In this document: positions 54,040-60,674 of the stretch, in pieces
Position numbering within the stretch: the stretch's first letter is position 1
How the letters are laid out: every line of letters begins with the position of its first letter
DNA from: Planomonospora sp. ID82291
Lineage (GTDB): Bacteria > Actinomycetota > Actinomycetes > Streptosporangiales > Streptosporangiaceae
NCBI RefSeq assembly: GCF_015711645.1
Contig: NZ_JABTEX010000004.1
Span: 186,001 to 250,000 of the forward strand
Length of the DNA: 64,000 bases
Reading direction: 5' to 3'
The notes under the pieces: model-generated
Seen by the model: only the letters and a program-made list of their open reading frames with translations
The model's database searches: none
Told to the model about the DNA's origin: nothing
Position numbers and translations under genes: made by a program

Positions 54040-56583
54040 GTGCTGCACCACCCTCTGGAAACCGTGGTGGAGCCACCCGCGGGCGGGCCCGCGGACCCGG
54101 CGGGACCGCCGCCTCCCGGCTTCCTCGTGCGCCGCCGCCGGCTGGTCCTGTGGCTCGCCGCCCTCGGCCTCGCCGGGGCGGCGCTCGTCGGCCACGGCGT
54201 CCACGACCGGCTGAGCTTCGGCGGGGCGACGGTCTCCGGGTCCGAATCCGGACGTGCCGCGGAACTGCTGGAAGCGGGATTCGCCGCGGGCGACCCCCAC
54301 CTCGTGGTGATCGCCCGCAGCACGCAGCCGGTGGACGGCGCACAGATCGCGCGGGCGGGTTCGGAGACGGCGGCGCGGCTCGCCCGCGACCCCGGCGTCG
54401 CCCGCGTCGCCTCCTACTGGGACGCGCGCTCACCCGGCCTGCGCAGCCGGGACGGACGGGCCGCGCTCATCGTGGCCCGCCTGCACGGCGACGACATGCG
54501 CCGGACGGCCACCGCCGCCCGCCTGGCGCCCGGCCTGACCGGTGCGCACGGGCCGCTGACCCTCTCCGTGACGGGGGAGGCCCAGGTCACGGCCGAGGCC
54601 CGGAGCCGCAGCGAACACGATCTGCGGACGGCGGAGCTCATCACGGCGCCGCTGACCGTCGCCATCCTCCTGCTGGTGTTCGGCGGCCTCGTCGCCGCGG
54701 TGCTGCCGGTCCTCGTCGGCGTGTTCGCGGTGACCGGGACCACGGCGGTGCTGCGCCTGCTCACCGAGGTGACCGAGGTCTCCGCCTTCGCGATGAGCAT
54801 CGCCAGCGCCCTGGGGTTCGCGCTGGCGGTGGACTTCAGCCTGTTCATCGTCACCCGATTCCGGGAGGAGCTGGCGGACGGGCGCGGCGTCGCCTCCGCG
54901 ATCCGCGTCACCCTGCGCACCACCGGCCGGGCCATCGCCTTCTCCGCGTTCACCGTCTCGTCCTGCCTGGCCGCGCTGCTGCTCTTCCCGTTCACCCTGT
55001 TCCGCTCGGTCGCCTTCGGCGGCATCGCGGTGACGCTGCTGGCCGCCGTCGGGAGCCTCGTGGTGCTGCCGGCGGCGCTGGCCGTCCTCGGAACGCGCAT
55101 CGACGGCCTGGCCGTTCCCGGGCCGTGGCGGGCCGCACGCGGCCGGACGCCCCGGCGCGGCCCGGAGGGGCGGTGGTTCCGGCTGGCCGAGGCGGTGATG
55201 CGCCGACCGCTGGCCGTGGCGGTGCCTGCCGTCGTGCTGCTGGCCCTCGTCGCGTCGCCTTTCCTCGGCGCCCGCTTCGGCGTCTTCGACGACCGGCTGC
55301 TGCCGCCCGAGGCCCCCGCCGCGCGGGCGGCGGAGGACCTGCGCCGCGACTTCGACGCCCGCGACGGCATCTCGGCGACCACGGTGGTGCTGCCCGGGAT
55401 CACCTCGGCGGGCGGTGGTCCGGTGGCGGCGCCCGGCCGTACGCCTCCCGGCGACGCCGGCGCGTGGCCGGACGTCCCCACCCGGCCGGGCATCCGTGCT
55501 CGGGTGGAGGCCCGTGCTCGGGTGGAGGCCCGTGCTCGGGTGGAGGCCCGTGCTCGGGTGGAGGCCCGTGCTCGGGTGGAGGCCCGTGCTCGGGTGGAGG
55601 CCCGTGCTCGGGTGGAGGCCCGTGCTCGGCTGGACGCCTACGCCCGGCGCCTGTCGGCGCTGGAGGGTGTGGCGCGGGTGAGCACCGCCACCGGCTCCTA
55701 TCGTGACGGCGGGCTCACGGGCCCGCCTCCCGGTCCGGCCCGGCGCTTCGCCTCGCCCGCCGGGACGTGGCTGGCGGTCGCCACCGACCACGAGCCCTAC
55801 TCCGTGGAGAACGGCGAGCTCGCCCGCGCGGTGCGTGCGGTCCCCGCCCCCGGCCCGGCGGTGGTGGGCGGGCCGGGGGCGCAGCTGGCCGACATCCGCC
55901 AGGCCGTCGCCGGAGCCCTGCCGCAGGGCCTGGCCCTGGTCGTGCTGACGTCCTTCGTGCTGATCACGGTGATGACCCGCAGCGTGGTCCTGGCCGTCAA
56001 GGCCCTGGTGATGAACGCCCTCAGCCTGGGGGCGACGTTCGGCGCGCTGGTCCACGTCTTCCAGGAGGGCCACCTGCGCGAGCTGGTCGGGGGCTTCTCG
56101 GTGACGGGCACGCTCGACGTCCTGGTCCCGGTGCTCATGTTCTGCATCGCCTTCGGGCTGTCCATGGACTACGAGATCTTCCTGCTGTCCAGGATCACCG
56201 AGGAGTACCGGCGCACGGGGGAGACCCGTACGGCGGTGGCGACGGGGCTGGAGCACACCGGCCGCCTGTTCACCTCCGCCGCCGTGATCTTCGCCGTGGT
56301 GATGGCCTCGCTGGCGACCTCCGGCCTCGTCCTGCTCAAGATGGTCGGGGTGGGGCTGGCACTGGCCGTGCTGCTGGACTGCACACTGATCCGGGCCCTG
56401 CTGGTGCCGGCCGTCATGTGCCTGGCGGGCCGGGCGAACTGGTGGTCCCCTCGCCGCCCGGCCCGACGCGGCGCGCGGGAGGGGTACGGCGCGCGGGAGG
56501 GGTACGGCGCACGGGAGGGGTACGGCGCCGCACCGCAGAAAGTGAATCTACATCGTAAAGGGCGGAGGCCGGTGACCGGCTGA
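54040..56583 (+). CDS. MMPL-family (RND) transporter
   Basis: This 847-residue membrane protein is an MMPL/RND exporter, a family that moves lipids and hydrophobic compounds out of actinobacteria. It has the two-fold layout: a helix, an outside loop domain, then five helices, twice. Signature segments are ALGFALAVDFSLFIVTRFREE in the first half and AFGLSMDYEIFLLSRITEEYRRTGE in the second, holding the proton-relay Asp residues. The second outside domain carries an insertion of seven ARVEAR repeats. GTG 54040 follows AGGAGG. It is 14 bases upstream of an acyltransferase gene, which suggests work on a lipid product. Confidence 0.92.
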   Translation: MLHHPLETVVEPPAGGPADPAGPPPPGFLVRRRRLVLWLAALGLAGAALVGHGVHDRLSFGGATVSGSESGRAAELLEAGFAAGDPHLVVIARSTQPVDGAQIARAGSETAARLARDPGVARVASYWDARSPGLRSRDGRAALIVARLHGDDMRRTATAARLAPGLTGAHGPLTLSVTGEAQVTAEARSRSEHDLRTAELITAPLTVAILLLVFGGLVAAVLPVLVGVFAVTGTTAVLRLLTEVTEVSAFAMSIASALGFALAVDFSLFIVTRFREELADGRGVASAIRVTLRTTGRAIAFSAFTVSSCLAALLLFPFTLFRSVAFGGIAVTLLAAVGSLVVLPAALAVLGTRIDGLAVPGPWRAARGRTPRRGPEGRWFRLAEAVMRRPLAVAVPAVVLLALVASPFLGARFGVFDDRLLPPEAPAARAAEDLRRDFDARDGISATTVVLPGITSAGGGPVAAPGRTPPGDAGAWPDVPTRPGIRARVEARARVEARARVEARARVEARARVEARARVEARARVEARARLDAYARRLSALEGVARVSTATGSYRDGGLTGPPPGPARRFASPAGTWLAVATDHEPYSVENGELARAVRAVPAPGPAVVGGPGAQLADIRQAVAGALPQGLALVVLTSFVLITVMTRSVVLAVKALVMNALSLGATFGALVHVFQEGHLRELVGGFSVTGTLDVLVPVLMFCIAFGLSMDYEIFLLSRITEEYRRTGETRTAVATGLEHTGRLFTSAAVIFAVVMASLATSGLVLLKMVGVGLALAVLLDCTLIRALLVPAVMCLAGRANWWSPRRPARRGAREGYGAREGYGAREGYGAAPQKVNLHRKGRRPVTG
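55495..55638 (+). repeat. 18-bp tandem repeat in the MMPL gene
   Basis: Seven perfect copies of an 18-bp unit (CGTGCTCGGGTGGAGGCC) start at 55495 and every 18 bases, with a variant eighth copy at 55621. They encode (RARVEA)n, likely a charged helix in the second outside domain. A second array of three 18-bp units (AREGYG) lies at 56473-56526 in the C-terminal tail. Confidence 0.95.
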
Positions 56584-56597
56584 GGTACGGTTCAGCC

Positions 56598-57341
56598 ATG
56601 GCTGAGATCGTGTATCCCCCGGTCATCGCGGCGGCGAAGACCATGTTCCGGCTGCTGGACATGAAGATCCGCATCGACGGCGCCGACCGGATCCCCCGGA
56701 GCGGCGGCGCGGTGCTGGTCAGCAACCACATCAGCTATCTCGACTTCATCTTCGCCGGGCTCGCCGCCAACCCCGCCGGACGTCTGGTGCGCTTCATGGC
56801 CAAGAAGGAGGTCTTCGACCACCGGATCTCCGGCCCGCTGATGCGCGGCATGCACCACATCCCCGTCGACCGCGCGGCGGGCGCGTCGGCGTTCGGTGCG
56901 GCGCTGAAGGCGCTGAAGGGGGGCGAGGTCGTCGGCGTCTTCGCCGAGGCGACGATCAGCCGGTCCTTCACCATCAAGGACATCAAGAACGGCGCGGTCC
57001 GGATGGCCGTCGCCGCGGACGTGCCGATGATCCCGATCTCGCTGTGGGGCACCCAGCGGTTGTGGACCAAGGGCCGCCCGAGGAAGCTGACCCAGCGGCA
57101 CGTGCCGATCAGCATCACCGTGGGCGAGCCGATGCGTCCCAAGCGCGGCGACGACTACGACGCCGTCACCGCCGACCTGCGCAGGCGGCTGGAGGAACTG
57201 CTGGACCGGTCCCAGCGGAGCTATCCGGAGATCCCGCAGGGCGTGTGGTGGCAGCCTCGCCACCTGGGCGGCACCGCGCCGACCCCGGAGGAGGCGGCGG
57301 CGATGGACGCGGCCGAGGCGGAGGTCCGCCGCAAGCGGTGA
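56598..57341 (+). CDS. 1-acyl-sn-glycerol-3-phosphate acyltransferase family protein (PlsC-like)
   Basis: This 247-residue acyltransferase has the HX4D catalytic motif in VSNHISYLDF (residue about 43) and the acceptor-side segment MHHIPVDRAAG. The third block reads VFAEATISRSF rather than FPEGTRS; this EATISRS variant is common in an actinobacterial PlsC subgroup. It should transfer an acyl chain to lysophosphatidate or a related lipid at the inner face of the membrane. ATG 56598 is 14 bases after the MMPL stop, so the two form an operon. The true acceptor is not evident. Confidence 0.9.
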   Translation: MAEIVYPPVIAAAKTMFRLLDMKIRIDGADRIPRSGGAVLVSNHISYLDFIFAGLAANPAGRLVRFMAKKEVFDHRISGPLMRGMHHIPVDRAAGASAFGAALKALKGGEVVGVFAEATISRSFTIKDIKNGAVRMAVAADVPMIPISLWGTQRLWTKGRPRKLTQRHVPISITVGEPMRPKRGDDYDAVTADLRRRLEELLDRSQRSYPEIPQGVWWQPRHLGGTAPTPEEAAAMDAAEAEVRRKR

Positions 57342-57344
57342 GCG

Positions 57345-57420
57345 GGCGCTGTTCCGGATCCGCAAGCGGTGAGCGGGCGGGGACGCTGTTCCGGATCCCG
57401 CAAGCGGCGGGCGGATGCTC
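57345..57420. repeat. direct repeats after the plsC-like gene
   Basis: The segment GCAAGCGGTGAGCGGGCG occurs at the end of the acyltransferase gene and again about 30 bases later, and a degenerate third copy follows, each with CTGTTCCGGATC downstream. These copies fill the intergenic gap; no other feature is visible there. Confidence 0.6.
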
Positions 57421-57509
57421 CCGCCTTCCCGGCGCCGAGCGGGCGGATCCTGGCGATCCGGACCCTGCAAGCCGCGAACAGGAGGGTTGCAAGTGGCGTA
57501 GTGCACCAT

Positions 57510-58067
57510 ATGTCCATGAGTGACTCGTTCGACGACATCATCGGCGCCCTCCAGCCCGGACCGAAGCCGAGTCCCGGCAACCTGCCGGGGCGTGCGGTCC
57601 AGGCGCTGCTCGTCGGGTGCTGGTTGCTCGTCTGCCTGCTGCCGATCCTGCTCGCGGTGGACGGGATCGAGCTCGCGGCCGGGAAGACCGGAACGCCGGG
57701 CACGCTCACCGTGGTCTCGTGCGAGGCGCTGGGTCAGGGCCGCTACGACTGCAAGGGCAGCTTCACCCCCGACGGCGGAGGCGCCCCGGTCCCGGTGGAC
57801 GCCTCCCCGGACTCCGAGGCGGGCGACGTCACCCGCGCCCAGCTGACCCCGGAGGGGGACCGCGCGGTGAAGGCGGGTACGGCCGGCGTCGTCGCCGCCC
57901 TCACCCTGCCCTTCCTCGGTGTCGGGGGGCTCGGTTTCCTGCCCTATGTGATCATGTACTTCCTCGGCGTGCGCCGGGGCCGGCGCGGCGCGGTGGTCGT
58001 CGGTTTCGCGGTCACCGCCCTCGGCACGGCGGGCGTGGTCGCCGGCATGGTCGCCTCGTACTCCTGA
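57510..58067 (+). CDS. small membrane protein of unknown function
   Basis: I do not recognise this protein. It has 185 residues and about three membrane helices: LLVGCWLLVCLLPILLAV, AGVVAALTLPFLGVGGLGFLPYVIMYFLGV (split at GVGG) and AVVVGFAVTALGTAGVVAGMV. Between the first and second there is an outside loop with two cysteines (VSCEALGQGRYDCKG) that may form a disulfide. ATG 57510 (MSMSDSF) is chosen; an in-frame start at 57369 would add an Arg-rich segment translated from repeated DNA. It lies after plsC, 168 bases away, and converges on the glnH gene. Confidence 0.7.
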   Translation: MSMSDSFDDIIGALQPGPKPSPGNLPGRAVQALLVGCWLLVCLLPILLAVDGIELAAGKTGTPGTLTVVSCEALGQGRYDCKGSFTPDGGGAPVPVDASPDSEAGDVTRAQLTPEGDRAVKAGTAGVVAALTLPFLGVGGLGFLPYVIMYFLGVRRGRRGAVVVGFAVTALGTAGVVAGMVASYS

Positions 58068-58101
58068 CGCCCGCCGGTCGGGCCCGTCCGTCGTGGTCGG
58101 T

Positions 58102-58128
58102 GAGGCGTTCCGGCAGGGGGAGCGCCTC
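58102..58128. terminator. imperfect hairpin between convergent genes
   Basis: GAGGCG (58102-58107) can pair with CGCCTC (58123-58128), continued by TCC/GGA after a one-base bulge. It lies between the convergent small membrane protein gene and glnH. The rest of the gap is G-rich with GGGCGAGGGAC-type repeats. Confidence 0.35.
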
Positions 58129-58260
58129 CGCGGGGAGCCGGCCCCCCTTCCCCGCGCGGGACCGTCGTACGGGCGAGGGACAGGCGCGGGACAGGCGAGG
58201 GGCGGGCGAGGGACCGTCTGCGGGCGCGGGACGGAGAGGCGCGCGGGCCGCGGGGCGGGA

Positions 58261-59196
58261 TCAGGCGCATCCCTCGAACTGGGGGACGGTGAAGGTGAGG
58301 GCCAGCCCCGACCCGCCGAACCACTTGCGCAGCAGCCTCGCGGCGGTGCCGTCCTGGTACATGGCGGTGATGGCGCGGTTGACGGCCTCGCAGCCGTCGA
58401 GATCGCCCTTGCGCATCCCGATGCCCAGCCGCTCGTCGGTGAACGGGGCATTGACGATCGTGAGGGCCGAGCCGTCGCGCGCGGCGAACCCGGCCAGGAT
58501 CAGGTCGTCGGTGGAGACGGCGTCCACCGCTCCGGCGCGCAGTTTGGCCAGGCAGTCGCCGTAGGAGGAGGCCGGGACCAGCTCGACCGGGATCCGCCGC
58601 TCCTCGGCGACGCGGCGCCAGGAGTTCGATCCCGCGGCCTGGCAGAGGCGGCGGCCCTTCAGGTCCCGCACGTTCTCGACGGCCCGGTCGTCGGCGCGGA
58701 CGAGGGTGTCCTGGTGGGCGACGTAGTACGGCCCGGCGAAGGTCACCTTGCTCCGGTTCTCGGGCGTGATCGAGTAGGTCGCGACGACCAGGTCGACCGC
58801 GCCCTTCTGGATGAGACGCTGGCGGGTGGACGACAGCGCGGTGACGAACCTGACGTCGGGCACGCCGATCCGCCGCGCGACCTCGGTGGCGACGTCGACG
58901 TCGAAGCCCTCGTACCGGCCCTCGGCGACCTTGACGCCCAGGCCCGGCTGGTCGGGCTTGACGCCGACCACCAGGGTCTCCCGGTCGAGGATCGACGCGG
59001 GGCCGCCGGTCCCGCAGGCCGCCGCGGGAAGGAGCGCCAGCAGGACCGCCGCGGCGCGTGCGATCAGGGGCCGTACGGTCGGGGACGGCACGGTCACAGA
59101 TCGCAGGGTCACAGATCGCAGGGTCACAGATCGCGCGGTCGCAGAGCGCGCGGTCGGGGACGGTGCGGTCGCAGATCGCCCGGCTTCCCGCGTCAT
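58261..59196 (-). CDS. glnH: GlnH-like glutamate/aspartate-binding lipoprotein
   Basis: This solute-binding protein of family 3, about 311 residues, has a lipobox at Cys61 (LLPAAAC) and the amino-acid-binding fold (LVVGVKPDQPGLGVK, YEGFDVDVATEVARRIGV, VDLVVATYSITPENR). In mycobacteria and corynebacteria GlnH senses aspartate/glutamate outside the cell and signals through GlnX to PknG. Here it follows glnX and pknG in one operon. Before the signal peptide there are 40 residues with SVTLR repeats encoded by 15-bp DNA repeats. ATG 59196 has GGGAGGGG upstream; ATG 59214 overlaps the glnX stop and is the alternative. No ABC permease is adjacent, in line with a sensory role. Confidence 0.86.
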   Translation of the reverse strand: MTREAGRSATAPSPTARSATARSVTLRSVTLRSVTVPSPTVRPLIARAAAVLLALLPAAACGTGGPASILDRETLVVGVKPDQPGLGVKVAEGRYEGFDVDVATEVARRIGVPDVRFVTALSSTRQRLIQKGAVDLVVATYSITPENRSKVTFAGPYYVAHQDTLVRADDRAVENVRDLKGRRLCQAAGSNSWRRVAEERRIPVELVPASSYGDCLAKLRAGAVDAVSTDDLILAGFAARDGSALTIVNAPFTDERLGIGMRKGDLDGCEAVNRAITAMYQDGTAARLLRKWFGGSGLALTFTVPQFEGCA

Positions 59197-59210
59197 CGCG
59201 GCCCCTCCCG

Positions 59211-60674
59211 TCATCGGTACTCCGACAGCCGGGGCCGGACCCCGGCGAGGATCATCGCGGCCGTGCCGGCCATGGCGATCGGCAGGAGGAACCACAGCCG
59301 GCCGACCCGCTCCTCGCCGATCCGGATCTCCCGGTCGAACGTGCGGCGGTGCAGCTCGGCGAGTCCCAGCAGCGCGGCGTCGTACTCCTCGAACGCGCTC
59401 TCCAGCCGCCCCATCCGCTGCTCGACGGCCCGGCCCGGCTCCAGTTCCCGCATCGTGCGGTCCGCCTGCTGGAAGTCCCGGTAGCGCGCCAGCACGTCGG
59501 CGACCGCGGACCCGCTGCCGGGCAGGCGGGCGCGGGCCGCCTCCTGCCCGACCAGCCCGAGGAAGGCGGTCCGGTTCCGGTCCACCGCCGCCTTCACCGC
59601 CCGCTGGTAGGCGACGAGGTTGCCGCCCGGCGTGTACAGCACCGACTGCGCCTTGTCGAGGTAGGTCTGCTCGTAGGTGTCGGCCCGCCCGGGATCGAGC
59701 AGCCAGCGGCTCTGGTCGCCGTGCATGCTGCTGCCGACGGCCCGGGCCCGGGCCAGGGTGAGGACCGAATCGAACCCGTCGCGCTTGGCGGCCCGCAGGA
59801 CCTCGGCCTCCTGCCCGAGGACCGTGACGCCCGTCAGCGCGTACGCTCCGGCGATCGCCGTCGCCGCCAGCAGGGCCGGGTTGAGGACCCGGCGGAACCG
59901 GCGCGCCAGGACCACCTGGAGCCAGAGCAGGCAGCCGAGTGCGGCGGCTCCGGCGGCCCCGGTCAGGATCTGCCCCGCCCGCACGGCCAGGGTCCGCTCC
60001 TGGTGGGCGCGGCGCACGACGGTCCCGCTCTCCAGGGTGAGGTTGTAGGCCATGGGCAGCAGCTCCAGCCGCATCAGGTCGGTCGCCCGCCGGTAGACCT
60101 CCAGGACGGGTCCGGGCGGCGGTCCCGCCGGGTGCCCGGCCTGCTCGGCGAGGAGCAGGGCCCGTGCGGCCAGCCGTTCGTAGCGTCCCAGGCCGTCCAG
60201 CACGGCCTGGACGGTCCGCCGTTCGGCCGGGTCGCCGCCGGCCAGCGCGGAGGCCTGCAGCACCGCCCGTCCGGCGTCGCCCCTGCGCCGCTCGTAGACC
60301 TCCAGCGCGCGGGCGCGCCCCTTGCCCAGCCGGGGCTCGCCGCCGATCAGCAGCACGTTGGCGACCTGGGCGTCCATGTCGCTGAGCGCGAAGTACAGGT
60401 CGGCGCTGGCCACGACCTGCGGCCCGGCGTCGTGGCCGATGACGTCCAGGCCGTCCCGGACGCTTCGGGCGGCGGCGAACAGGGTGCCGAACAGCACGGC
60501 GAGGGCCAGCACGGAGACGGCCGTGATCAGGCGGATCCGGCCGGGAACGCTCCGCGGCAGGAGGGCCCGGCCTCCGCGTCCGGGGGCGGCGGGGACCCCG
60601 CTCCCCGAGGGGACGGAGGGGCCGGCGGTGGCGGTCTCCGGGTCGCCCGCCCGATCCGGGTACGGGCCCGTCAC
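59211..60674 (-). CDS. GlnX-like membrane sensor protein
   Basis: This 487-residue protein has four predicted membrane helices: near residue 45 (LITAVSVLALAVLFGTLFA), mid-protein (AGAAALGCLLWLQVVLA and ALLAATAIAGAYALTGVTVL) and near the end (LWFLLPIAMAGTAAMILAGV). Between helices lie two helical outside domains, one rich in ERLAARALLLAEQAG-type segments, like four-helix-bundle sensors. Its position between pknG and glnH with 4-base overlap on the pknG side identifies it as the counterpart of mycobacterial GlnX, which relays GlnH occupancy to PknG. Sequence similarity alone would not have settled this. The GTG at 60674 is chosen for the overlap. Confidence 0.8.
   Translation of the reverse strand: MTGPYPDRAGDPETATAGPSVPSGSGVPAAPGRGGRALLPRSVPGRIRLITAVSVLALAVLFGTLFAAARSVRDGLDVIGHDAGPQVVASADLYFALSDMDAQVANVLLIGGEPRLGKGRARALEVYERRRGDAGRAVLQASALAGGDPAERRTVQAVLDGLGRYERLAARALLLAEQAGHPAGPPPGPVLEVYRRATDLMRLELLPMAYNLTLESGTVVRRAHQERTLAVRAGQILTGAAGAAALGCLLWLQVVLARRFRRVLNPALLAATAIAGAYALTGVTVLGQEAEVLRAAKRDGFDSVLTLARARAVGSSMHGDQSRWLLDPGRADTYEQTYLDKAQSVLYTPGGNLVAYQRAVKAAVDRNRTAFLGLVGQEAARARLPGSGSAVADVLARYRDFQQADRTMRELEPGRAVEQRMGRLESAFEEYDAALLGLAELHRRTFDREIRIGEERVGRLWFLLPIAMAGTAAMILAGVRPRLSEYR

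Noticed and set aside
52824-54323. A 499-codon minus-strand frame opposite the TauE and MMPL genes
   Set aside because: It is composed of repeated Pro/Arg/Ala strings such as APRAAPARSTVP, antisense to the glycine-linker repeats.
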